From contig JBMFKS010000054.1 in assembly GCA_049972045.1 (NCBI GenBank), forward strand, positions 1 through 19,787: DNA of 19,787 nt. Reading direction: 5' to 3'. The notes below the pieces were generated by a model. That model saw only the letters and a program-made list of their open reading frames with translations, had not been told where the DNA came from and made no database searches. Below, in pieces: positions 1-5,860 of this stretch. The position numbers and the translations under genes are program-made. Position 1 is the first letter of the stretch. Each line of letters opens with the position of its first letter. The DNA is from SpSt-77 sp049972045 (GTDB lineage Bacteria > Chloroflexota > Anaerolineae > B4-G1 > DUEL01).

Positions 1-15
1 CATGCAGGCCACAAG
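1..15 (+). repeat. 15-bp direct repeat, left copy
   Basis: CATGCAGGCCACAAG here recurs exactly at 19764-19778 in the same orientation. In both places a TAGGGC word follows, directly here and after an inserted GCG at the right end. The left copy runs straight into the palindrome at 14-43. I read both as parts of one dispersed repeat family. The window ends may be contig ends that broke in this repeat. Confidence 0.7.
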
Positions 16-43
16 TAGGGCAACTGCGAGCAGTTGCCCTACT
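14..43. repeat. REP-like palindrome
   Basis: AGTAGGGCAACTGC and its exact reverse complement are separated only by GA, a 14-bp perfect inverted repeat. The word GCAGTTGCCC inside it recurs in the palindrome near 5827, and the GTAGGG edge recurs at 5856-5861 and 19781-19786. It lies upstream of the chain-length gene. It could be the terminator of a gene outside the window, but there is no T-run, so a dispersed REP-like element is more likely. Confidence 0.75.
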
Positions 44-106
44 GGAGGGCGCAAAGACCCCCAAAAGTGCTGTTGACAAACCACTACCTGGAAGGAGGTG
101 ATCCCG

Positions 107-763
107 ATGGAACTTTCCCAGTATCTCCGCATCCTGCAGAAACGATGGTGGATTATCGTGGTGGCGACGCTGGTGACAGCCGTCAGCGCGGTCGCTTTCA
201 GCCGTCTCCAGACCCCTATCTATCAGTCCACCGCCGAGGTCCTCATTCAGCCGGCCCGTCCCGATTTCGGCCTCACCCAGTCTGCCAAGACGCTTCTGCG
301 GTCCTATATGAGCGTCGCGGATTCCAACAAATGGGCCGAGGATGTGCTCACCCGGCTGAACCTGGATATGAGGCCCGAGCAGTTGCGGGCCAACGCCCGG
401 TTCGCCGCCGAGGACGACCGGATGATTATCCGCATTGAGATTGAAGACACGGACGGTGAGGAGGCCAATCGCATCGCCAAAACCTGGGCCCAACTCCTGG
501 TGGAGTGGCGCGACCGGGAGAACCAGAAACAGCGCAAAGAGGACCGGGTCTTTGCCGAACTGCGGGACGATCCGATCTATTCCCAGACCTGGCCTCCGCG
601 CCTGCCGATTATGGCGGCCGCCGGGGCAATTCTCGGCCTGATCATCGCCTTCGTCATCGTGTTTTTCCTGGAATGGGCCGAATCGGGCATCATCCGCACC
701 CCCGACGACGTGGAGCAGTGGCTGGGCGTGACGGTGTTAGGGACCGTTCCCCCGACTGAATAA
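107..763 (+). CDS. Wzz/CpsC-like polysaccharide chain-length determinant protein
   Basis: This 218-residue inner-membrane protein resembles the Wzz/CpsC/YveK co-polymerases that set the length of exported polysaccharide and activate a partner tyrosine kinase. The N terminus (MELSQYLRILQKRWW) leads into a membrane helix at about residues 15-35. An extracytoplasmic region of roughly 130 residues follows, then a second helix at about 170-190 and a short cytoplasmic tail. It is much shorter than enterobacterial Wzz and lacks a long coiled coil, as in CpsC-type modulators. I chose the ATG at 107, with GGAGGTGAT just upstream; the alternative GTG at 98 lies inside that ribosome-binding site. The kinase partner follows 17 bp downstream. 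The polymerase and most glycosyltransferases of such a locus are not in the window. Confidence 0.88.
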   Translation: MELSQYLRILQKRWWIIVVATLVTAVSAVAFSRLQTPIYQSTAEVLIQPARPDFGLTQSAKTLLRSYMSVADSNKWAEDVLTRLNLDMRPEQLRANARFAAEDDRMIIRIEIEDTDGEEANRIAKTWAQLLVEWRDRENQKQRKEDRVFAELRDDPIYSQTWPPRLPIMAAAGAILGLIIAFVIVFFLEWAESGIIRTPDDVEQWLGVTVLGTVPPTE

Positions 764-780
764 CCGAGGGAGAGAATGCG

Positions 781-1437
781 ATGAGTAAACCGCAACTGAT
801 TACGTTGACCGACCCCCGCTCACCGGCTGCGGAGGCTTATCGGACATTGCGCACCAACCTGACCTTTGCCGGCCTGGACCAACCGATTGAGACGCTGGTG
901 GTCACCTCGCCGGCCCCCGAGAGGGGGAAATCCATCGCGGCGGCGAACCTGGCTGTGACGATGGCCCAGGGAGAGCACCGGACGATTCTGGTGGATGCGG
1001 ACCTGCGGCGACCTGCCCTGCATGAGATTTTCGGTATCTCCAACGAGCGGGGGCTGACGACGATGTTCGTGGACCCCCAGGCGCGGACTGAGCCGCCACT
1101 GGTGGAGGTCGGGGTGGAGAACCTCTGGCTGCTCCCCAGCGGTCCCCTTCCCCCCAACCCGGCCGACCTGCTGGGTTCCCGCCGGATGGAAGAAATCATC
1201 GCCGTCCTCCGCTCCCGGGCGGACATCCTCATCTTTGACGCCCCGCCCGTCATCGCCGTCACCGATGCGGCGGTTCTGGGGATGAAGGTGGACGGGGTGC
1301 TCCTGGTGGTTGCCGCCGGACGGACCCGCCGCGAGCAGGCCCGCCAGGCGCGGGAACTGCTGGAACGGGCCCGTGTGCGGGTCGTCGGCGCTGTCCTGAC
1401 CGATGTGCCGGCGGCAATGGCCAGGCGGTACTACTGA
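781..1437 (+). CDS. CpsD/CapB-family tyrosine-protein kinase
   Basis: This is a 218-residue MinD-like P-loop protein of the bacterial tyrosine kinase (BY-kinase) family, which works with the preceding membrane modulator to control polysaccharide export. Visible motifs are the RTLRTNL helix, a Walker A at residues 45-51 (APERGKS), a Walker A' at 70-77 (LVDADLRR) and a Walker B at 150-155 (LIFDAP). The P-loop is unusual: the common PGEGKST reads PERGKSI, keeping Lys50 and Ser51 but losing a glycine and the following threonine. The C-terminal tyrosine cluster is only the final RRYY. The ATG follows AGGGAGA. Because the tail is short, autophosphorylation capacity is inferred from family, not shown. 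Confidence 0.88.
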   Translation: MSKPQLITLTDPRSPAAEAYRTLRTNLTFAGLDQPIETLVVTSPAPERGKSIAAANLAVTMAQGEHRTILVDADLRRPALHEIFGISNERGLTTMFVDPQARTEPPLVEVGVENLWLLPSGPLPPNPADLLGSRRMEEIIAVLRSRADILIFDAPPVIAVTDAAVLGMKVDGVLLVVAAGRTRREQARQARELLERARVRVVGAVLTDVPAAMARRYY

Positions 1438-1441
1438 AAGT

Positions 1442-1462
1442 GTGAAACGTGAAACGTGAACA
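1442..1462. repeat. Heptamer tandem repeat (GTGAAAC x3)
   Basis: Two exact GTGAAAC units and one degenerate unit (GTGAACA) fill the short gap between the kinase stop and the ribosome-binding site of the next gene. This is one of several short tandem arrays of different sequence in the window. Confidence 0.7.
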
Positions 1463-1472
1463 GGAGGGCTGG

Positions 1473-1868
1473 ATGATTCGCAGAGTGTACCCCTGGCTGG
1501 TTGTTCTGGCGGTGGTAGTGGTGGGAATGCTGGCGTCATGCAACGGGGGTCGGACGGAGACGCCATCCGCTCCGCCCACTCAGCCCCCGTTAGCTCAGTC
1601 TCCCGTACCGAGTCCGACGGAGACGTCGGTCTCTCCTACCCAGACCTCTCCGCCGGTGCTATCTCCTCCACCGGCTCCGACGGCCGATGGGGCGATCCTG
1701 CTCCGGGAGCGATGTGCAACCTGCCACGCGCTGGACCGGGTGGAGAGCGCCCGCAAGACGGCGGAGGAATGGGAACGGACTGTGGTCCGGATGATCGGGC
1801 GGGGCGCCAGATTGACCGAGGCGGAGCGGGCCGTGCTGGTGGAGTATCTGGCAACGCACTATCGGTAG
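1473..1868 (+). CDS. Lipoprotein c-type cytochrome (single heme)
   Basis: This 131-residue protein has a lipoprotein signal peptide: basic start, hydrophobic stretch at 8-21, and lipobox LASC with Cys23 as the lipidation site. A Pro/Thr/Ser-rich tether follows at about 28-72, then a small cytochrome c domain with heme motif CATCH at 81-85. Met107 is a plausible sixth ligand. The C-terminal half resembles the small CXXCH domains common in Chloroflexota. It should act as a membrane-anchored electron carrier outside the cytoplasm; its redox partner is unknown. GGAGGG lies 4 bases before the chosen ATG, so the in-frame GTG at 1449 inside the heptamer repeat is unlikely. It sits 35 bp after a polysaccharide kinase gene, with no obvious functional link. 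Confidence 0.85.
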   Translation: MIRRVYPWLVVLAVVVVGMLASCNGGRTETPSAPPTQPPLAQSPVPSPTETSVSPTQTSPPVLSPPPAPTADGAILLRERCATCHALDRVESARKTAEEWERTVVRMIGRGARLTEAERAVLVEYLATHYR

Positions 1869-1895
1869 TTTCCCTGCTTCCCGGGGAGGAAAACT

Positions 1896-2255
1896 TTGAG
1901 CGCTGGTCTGCCAGAAGACTGGATCCAAAGCCTTGTTGCCGCCCTGCTTCGGCCGGATGTGGAGCGGATTCTGCTCTTCGGCTCCCGGGCCAGGGGGGAG
2001 GATGATTCCTCCAGCGACGTAGACCTGATCATTATCCGGGATACCTCCGCCTCCTTTCTGCAGCGGCTGGCGGAGTCCTATCAGCAACTGGCCGATGCCG
2101 CCCTTCGCCTGGGAGTAGATGTGGACCTGCTGGTCTACACCCCCGAAGAATACAGGCGGCTTTTAGAAGACGAAAATCCGCTGATCACGACGGCCCATCG
2201 GGAAGGGAAGGTGCTTTATGAAAGACCCCCGAGCGGAAGCGGAACGGTGGTTTAA
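1896..2255 (+). CDS. MNT-type nucleotidyltransferase, antitoxin of a MNT/HEPN pair
   Basis: This 119-residue protein is a minimal nucleotidyltransferase (Pol beta fold). It carries the full GSX10DXD signature: Gly29-Ser30, then Asp41 and Asp43, with a third acidic site at DVD 75-77. In characterised MntA/HepT systems the nucleotidyltransferase AMPylates and silences the HEPN toxin. I chose the TTG at 1896 because GGGGAGGA lies 5 bases upstream and the protein then begins just before the usual first helix. The stop lies 38 bp inside the following HEPN gene, so the two are probably translationally coupled. The active-site residues look intact. Confidence 0.88.
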   Translation: MSAGLPEDWIQSLVAALLRPDVERILLFGSRARGEDDSSSDVDLIIIRDTSASFLQRLAESYQQLADAALRLGVDVDLLVYTPEEYRRLLEDENPLITTAHREGKVLYERPPSGSGTVV

Positions 2256-2634
2256 ACAAGCGACCCAGGATTTCCAGGTAGCCCGACTGGCGGCCCGAGA
2301 AGGGTTCCATTTCGCTGCATGCTTCCATGCTCAGCAGGCCGCAGAGAAAGCGTTGAAAGCCTGCCGATATGCCCAGGGGACGCGAGTTGTCCTGGGTCAT
2401 TCCGTCCTCCGGCTGGCCGAGGAATGCGCGGTGAGTGATTCCCGTTTTGCCGAATTGGCCCGTACCGCCGGTCGACTGGACCTTTTTTACATCCCTACCC
2501 GATACCCGAACGGCCTGCCGGATGCAACACCAGCAGAGGTCTATACGGAGGACGAATCTCAACTGGCCCTTCAACTGGCCGAGCGAGTACTTTCGCTGGT
2601 GGCGGAGGCGCTGGGCCAGACCTGGAGAGCGTAG
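2218..2634 (+). CDS. HEPN-domain protein, putative toxin of a MNT/HEPN pair
   Basis: This 138-residue all-helical protein matches the HEPN family typified by the FHAQQAAEKALKA helix (residues 36-48). HEPN proteins of such pairs are usually RNases or targets of the partner nucleotidyltransferase. The classical RX4-6H site could be Arg56-VVLG-His61, followed by Ser-Val instead of the HXY of HepT toxins. A tyrosine-rich segment (FYIPTRYPN) lies at about 90-98. The gene overlaps the MNT gene, and its TAG stop is part of the TAGGAGG ribosome-binding site of the next gene. A non-toxic HEPN protein is possible because the catalytic motif is not fully canonical. Confidence 0.85.
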   Translation: MKDPRAEAERWFKQATQDFQVARLAAREGFHFAACFHAQQAAEKALKACRYAQGTRVVLGHSVLRLAEECAVSDSRFAELARTAGRLDLFYIPTRYPNGLPDATPAEVYTEDESQLALQLAERVLSLVAEALGQTWRA

Positions 2635-2643
2635 GAGGCCAAC

Positions 2644-3237
2644 ATGTTGGTTGGAGCGATCAATTTCCTGTTCGTTGGCGTCGGCGGCCAGGGCGTGCTG
2701 ACCGCCTCGGACATCGCCGCCCAGGTCGGGCTGGACCTGGGGCTGGAGGCCAAGAAGTCGGAGGTACATGGCTTCGCCCAGCGGGGCGGGGTGGTAGAGA
2801 GCCACGTCCGCTGGGGGGAGCGCGTCGGGGCTCCCGTTGCCGAGCAGGGGACGGTGAACATCCTGGTGGCCTTTGAACTGCTGGAGGCGGCCCGCTGGAT
2901 AGAATGGCTGCGGCCGGGCGGGAGCGTTGTCGTCAACCGCCAGAAGATGGCCCCGATGTCGGTAACCGTGGGCAACGCAGTCTATCCGGACGAGGAGGCC
3001 CTTCTGGAGGCGCTGCGCCGCCGGGCCGCGCGGGTGGTTCTGGTGGACGGGTTGAAATTAGCCGAGCAAGCCGGGACGACCCGCGCCGTCAACAGCGTCA
3101 TCCTGGGGGCGCTCTCCGCCCTGCTGGAGACCCCGCCGGAGGTCTGGGAGGAGGCTGTCGTCCGGCGCGTCCCCCCGCGCTACGCCGAGGCCAACCGGAC
3201 CGCGTTCCGTCTAGGCCGGGAGGCGGCAATGCTCTAA
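2644..3237 (+). CDS. iorB: Indolepyruvate:ferredoxin oxidoreductase beta subunit
   Basis: This 197-residue protein belongs to the gamma-domain family of 2-oxoacid:acceptor oxidoreductases and matches IorB, which with IorA oxidatively decarboxylates arylpyruvates to aryl-CoA using ferredoxin. Diagnostic segments are the N-terminal GVGGQGVLTAS loop (12-22) and the EVHGFAQRGGVVESHVRWG block (40-58). The length is normal for a stand-alone beta subunit. TAGGAGG lies 5 bases before the ATG. The catalytic alpha subunit, with its TPP and ferredoxin domains, is absent from the window; the upstream neighbour is a HEPN gene, so iorA must be elsewhere or lost. Another 2-oxoacid oxidoreductase gamma subunit is possible but less likely. 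Confidence 0.85.
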   Translation: MLVGAINFLFVGVGGQGVLTASDIAAQVGLDLGLEAKKSEVHGFAQRGGVVESHVRWGERVGAPVAEQGTVNILVAFELLEAARWIEWLRPGGSVVVNRQKMAPMSVTVGNAVYPDEEALLEALRRRAARVVLVDGLKLAEQAGTTRAVNSVILGALSALLETPPEVWEEAVVRRVPPRYAEANRTAFRLGREAAML

Positions 3238-3244
3238 CCTTTGA

Positions 3245-3490
3245 GGCTCTTTTCAAAAACCGCAAAGTCGCTGGCGGGCGGCGGCGGAACAGGCGGAGGC
3301 CATCACCCAGGCGCTGGTCCGCGACCTCCATCTGAGCCAGGTGGAAGTGGATGCCTTTTGGTCCTTTGCGAAGCAGACGACCACCTGGGATGCGCTGGTG
3401 GTCGTATGCTTGTTCGAGCACAACTGGATCCGTCCCCATCGGGCATTGCGGGAGCGTGCGGAAGGATTGCCCAGAGGCGTCGCCCTTTCC
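3245..3490 (+). pseudogene. Remnant of an IS1-like transposase with internal deletion
   Basis: One frame holds two transposase-like blocks joined directly. The first, about 3266-3361, reads SRWRAAAEQAEAITQALVRD and continues to SQVEVDAFWSFAKQ, which resembles the helix-turn-helix tail and first acidic motif of IS1-type transposases. The second, about 3368-3478, contains WDALVVVCLFEHNWIRPHRA, which resembles the C-terminal WIRPHRAL motif. The central DDE core is missing, and no start codon or zinc-ribbon N terminus is present; an in-frame TGA at 3242-3244 closes the upstream side. No inverted terminal repeats were recognised. It is almost certainly inactive. The family assignment is from motif memory. 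Confidence 0.6.
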
Positions 3491-3660
3491 TGGGCCTGGG
3501 GCCGGGTTGCTTCGCCGGGCGCGCTGCGCCCTGCCCGCCTCGGCGCGAGCGCCCTCGGGCCGAAGGCCCTTCGGGCCAAGGCCCTCGGCGCGTGGCGCAA
3601 TGACGATGTCGGCCTTCGCCGACCCGGGAGGCGTCAACGAAGCGCCACGCCCCGAGGGGT
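3491..3660. other. GC-rich palindromic intergenic segment
   Basis: This stretch between the transposase remnant and the mobB stop has no believable gene. It is packed with imperfect palindromes, for example GGCCGAAGG facing CCTTCGGGCC at about 3559-3580, and a perfect GTCGGC-CTTC-GCCGAC hairpin at 3608-3623. The surrounding frames read as low-complexity Ala/Arg/Pro/Gly. It may be a repeat insertion or transposon debris; no function is supported. Confidence 0.5.
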
Positions 3661-4152
3661 TTATGGCACGCGCAGGAAGCGCTCCTCTATCAGGTCCGCC
3701 AGACCGGCCACATCGTCCAGACCAAACTGGGGCACATCCAGGTCGTAGGGCTGGTCGGTGGCGATGGCGACCAGTTCCTCCGGTGTGCAGAGCAACTCCC
3801 GGCTCCGCTCCGCCCGACTGACCTCAATCTTGGGCGCCGGCCCTCGCTTGTACCCCTCCGTCAGCACAATATCCACGTCCTGAATGGTGGCGACAATCTC
3901 CGGCAGGGTCAGTTCCCGCTCCAGCCGCTGGATGTGGGCGATGCGGTTGGGTGAGGCGATGACGACATGGTCGGAGCCAGCCTGGGCGTGCCGCCAGGTG
4001 TCCTTGCCGGGCCGGTCTATCTCAAAGCCGTGCACGTCGTGTTTGACGGTCGCCACCCGGTAGCCGCGTCGTTTCAGTTCGGGGATCAGTTTCTCCAGCA
4101 GGGTGGTCTTGCCCACGCCGGATTTGCCGACGATGGAGATGACAGGAACCAT
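3661..4152 (-). CDS. mobB: Molybdopterin-guanine dinucleotide biosynthesis protein MobB
   Basis: This 163-residue P-loop GTPase matches MobB, an accessory factor in attaching GMP to molybdopterin for bis-MGD enzymes. The Walker A is GKSGVGKT at 9-16. Family segments TVKHDVHGFEIDRPGKDTWR (about 35-54), the AGSDHVVIASP block after it, and DIVLTEGYKRGPAPKIEV (about 94-111) are all present. I start at the ATG at 4152, with GGGAGG about 5 bases upstream, giving MVPVISIVG; the TTG four codons earlier overlaps that ribosome-binding site. mobA and other molybdenum cofactor genes are not in the window. It lies 118 bp downstream of the glycosyltransferase gene and ends beside the palindromic segment. 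Confidence 0.92.
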   Translation of the reverse strand: MVPVISIVGKSGVGKTTLLEKLIPELKRRGYRVATVKHDVHGFEIDRPGKDTWRHAQAGSDHVVIASPNRIAHIQRLERELTLPEIVATIQDVDIVLTEGYKRGPAPKIEVSRAERSRELLCTPEELVAIATDQPYDLDVPQFGLDDVAGLADLIEERFLRVP

Positions 4153-4179
4153 CAGGCCTCCCAAGAAGCGAGATGACGC

Positions 4180-4205
4180 GCCAGGCTCTTCCAGAAGGGC
4201 CTGGC
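4180..4205. repeat. Stem-loop between glycosyltransferase and mobB
   Basis: GCCAGGC (4180-4186) pairs with GCCTGGC (4199-4205), and inside them CTTC pairs with GAAG through a T-G wobble. The result is a nearly continuous 12-bp stem with a tiny loop. It lies 28 bp upstream of the mobB start and lacks a T-run on the minus strand. It could act as a processing or attenuation structure separating mobB from the upstream operon. Function is not shown. Confidence 0.5.
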
Positions 4206-4242
4206 AGGTTATTGAGAGGACTTACCACGACAACGGTACAAA

Positions 4243-4269
4243 CCACGGATTCCACGGATTTCACTGAAG
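4243..4269. repeat. 9-bp tandem repeat (CCACGGATT x2 plus a degenerate unit)
   Basis: Two exact CCACGGATT units and one degenerate unit lie directly beyond the glycosyltransferase stop codon (4271-4273). Similar 9-bp units occur near 15598-15633. This is one of the short tandem arrays placed at 3' ends of genes here. Confidence 0.6.
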
Positions 4270-4270
4270 A

Positions 4271-5515
4271 TCATTGCCGGACCAGGAAGGGTGCTCCCTC
4301 CCGGATGGCCCGAATCCAGCGCTGGAAGCGATTCCGGAGGATAGCGGGCACTCCTAAGGGCTGAGAACGAGGAAGGTGAGACGCGGTCTCCCAGAGAATG
4401 TCCGCCACCCGCCGGGCGGCCTCCGGGGAGGCCAGACGGCGGGCCTCTCCGGCGGCGACCCGCCGCGCGACCGGGTCGGCAATGAGGCGGGCCACGGCCG
4501 CGGCGGCCCGCTCCGACCCCGGCGCCCATATCCCCGCCCCCGCCCGGACGACCAGATGGACGTTGGGGGTCTCCTGGGCGGGGATGGCCCCCCACAGGAC
4601 CATCGGGACGCCGATGGTGAGGGCTTCCGCAATGGTCGTGGGACCCGCTTTGGTCACCAGCACATCGGCGGCCCGCATCCACTCGTGAATGTTCTCCACG
4701 AATCCCTCCACTCGCGTCGGCGCGGGCCAGGGGATGGCCGAAAGCCGTCGCCGCAGCCGCTCGTTCTGCCCAGCGACGATGACCAGTTGGGCCGTGGGCG
4801 TGGCGGCGGCGACCGCCCGGGCCACTGCCTCCAACGGATCAAACCCTACCCCTCCACCCATCAGCAGGACCACGGGCCGATCCGGCTCCAATCCCAGTCT
4901 CCGGCGGACGGCCGCCGGGTCTTCAGTGGCGACTTGCTGGAACTGAGGGCCAATGGGCAGGCCGGTTACCTCTATCCGCTCCGGCTCCACCCCGTGCCGC
5001 ACCAGTTGCTCTCGGGCCGCTTCGGTAGCGACCAGATACCGCTGGACACCGGGAGCGACCCAGGCGGCATGCATCACCACCAAGTCTGTCCCCACGGCAA
5101 TGAAGGGCGTGGAGAGCCCGGCCCACTCCAGGGCGCGGGAGATGGTGTACACCGGGACAGGGTGGAAGGAGACGATGACGTCGGCGGGATAGTCCCGGAA
5201 CAGGCGCAGGACCCGGGGATAGGTCAATAGCCAGGCCAGGTGGCAGAGGGTCCACACCCGCCGCCGACCGTTCAGCAGATTGAACCCCCAACCGTACATC
5301 TGCCCGCCACCCCACAGGGCAAGGGGGTACCATTCCGGCGCCCGGGAGAGGGGCCATGGGGCGTATTCCGCCAGCACGTCCACCAACGCTACCTGAACCC
5401 GCTCGCCGTAGCGCGCGGTGAGCGCGTCGGCGACGGTTCGGGCTACCCTCAGGTGGCCGCCGCCGGTCCGGGAGTGCAACAGCAAAAAGCGCAACGGGCG
5501 CGCCTCATAGGCCAT
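4271..5515 (-). CDS. MGDG synthase-like glycosyltransferase (GT28 fold)
   Basis: This 414-residue protein matches the family of monogalactosyl- and glucosyl-diacylglycerol synthases, which transfer a sugar from UDP-sugar to diacylglycerol at the inner face of the membrane. The N-terminal domain carries HSRTGGGHLRVARTVADAL (about 15-33) and the SFHPVPVYTISRALEWAG block (about 115-132). The C-terminal nucleotide-sugar domain carries LLMGGGVGFDPLEA and VTKAGPTTIAEALTIGVP. I chose the ATG at 5515, with GGAGGG 5 bases upstream, over an upstream ATG at 5566 that would lie deep inside DUF951. It overlaps the end of the DUF951 gene by 11 bp. The acceptor lipid and sugar cannot be read from sequence. 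Confidence 0.88.
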   Translation of the reverse strand: MAYEARPLRFLLLHSRTGGGHLRVARTVADALTARYGERVQVALVDVLAEYAPWPLSRAPEWYPLALWGGGQMYGWGFNLLNGRRRVWTLCHLAWLLTYPRVLRLFRDYPADVIVSFHPVPVYTISRALEWAGLSTPFIAVGTDLVVMHAAWVAPGVQRYLVATEAAREQLVRHGVEPERIEVTGLPIGPQFQQVATEDPAAVRRRLGLEPDRPVVLLMGGGVGFDPLEAVARAVAAATPTAQLVIVAGQNERLRRRLSAIPWPAPTRVEGFVENIHEWMRAADVLVTKAGPTTIAEALTIGVPMVLWGAIPAQETPNVHLVVRAGAGIWAPGSERAAAAVARLIADPVARRVAAGEARRLASPEAARRVADILWETASHLPRSQPLGVPAILRNRFQRWIRAIREGAPFLVRQ

Positions 5516-5723
5516 CGTTTCCCTCCAGAGGCATCGGTCCCAGGATTTTTTTGACCCCTTTTTCAAAGCGGGAGCGGGGGAGCATCACCCGTCGTCCGCA
5601 GGTCAGGCAGCGGATGCCGATGTCGGCCCCCACACGGGTGACCACCCACCGGTACCCGCCGCAGGGGTGGGGTTTGCGCATCTGGACAACGTCGCCGATA
5701 TGGATTTCCAGCGGTGGTCGCAT
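5505..5723 (-). CDS. DUF951 family protein
   Basis: This 72-residue protein matches DUF951 across its core: IGDVVQMRKPHPCGGYRWVV, then GADIGIRCLTCGRRVMLPRS and KFEKG-like residues with VKKIL. Three cysteines (one in HPCG, two in CLTCG) suggest a small metal-binding or OB-like fold; the biochemical role is unknown. I prefer the ATG at 5723 because the family begins shortly before IGD; a GTG at 5753 would add 10 residues of unrelated sequence. Its tail is about 15 residues longer than the conserved core and overlaps the glycosyltransferase start by 11 bp, implying coupled translation. Confidence 0.85.
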   Translation of the reverse strand: MRPPLEIHIGDVVQMRKPHPCGGYRWVVTRVGADIGIRCLTCGRRVMLPRSRFEKGVKKILGPMPLEGNDGL

Positions 5724-5758
5724 AAGCCCAGTCGCCGTAGGGACAATCGTCACGGGCC

Positions 5759-5774
5759 ATAAGGGGATAAGGGG
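5759..5774. repeat. 8-bp tandem repeat (ATAAGGGG x2)
   Basis: Two exact ATAAGGGG units lie upstream of DUF951. It is short, and listed because it fits the pattern of small tandem units in nearly every gap of this window. Confidence 0.45.
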
Positions 5775-5820
5775 CTAACAGCCGCTTGGGCGCATCCGGT
5801 ATGGATTTATCCTTTCGTAC

Positions 5821-5860
5821 CCCTGGCAGTTGCCCAGGGCGGGGGCAAGCCCCGCCCCTA
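5821..5860. repeat. REP-like palindrome abutting the CNNM stop codon
   Basis: GGGCGGGG (5837-5844) pairs with CCCCGCCC (5850-5857) around a 5-base loop. A second possible hairpin, CCCTGG (5821-5826) with CCAGGG (5834-5839), shares bases 5837-5839, so the two are mutually exclusive. Read on the minus strand the element begins CGTAGGGGCGGGG, and the TAG in it is the stop codon of the CNNM gene. It shares GCAGTTGCCC with the element at 14-43. It may also help terminate the upstream operon, but there is no T-run. Confidence 0.7.

Noticed and set aside
73..101. TTGACA at 73-78 as the -35 of a promoter for the chain-length gene
   Set aside because: The -10 position would fall on the ribosome-binding site with transcription starting at the start codon, and no TATAAT-like hexamer is there.
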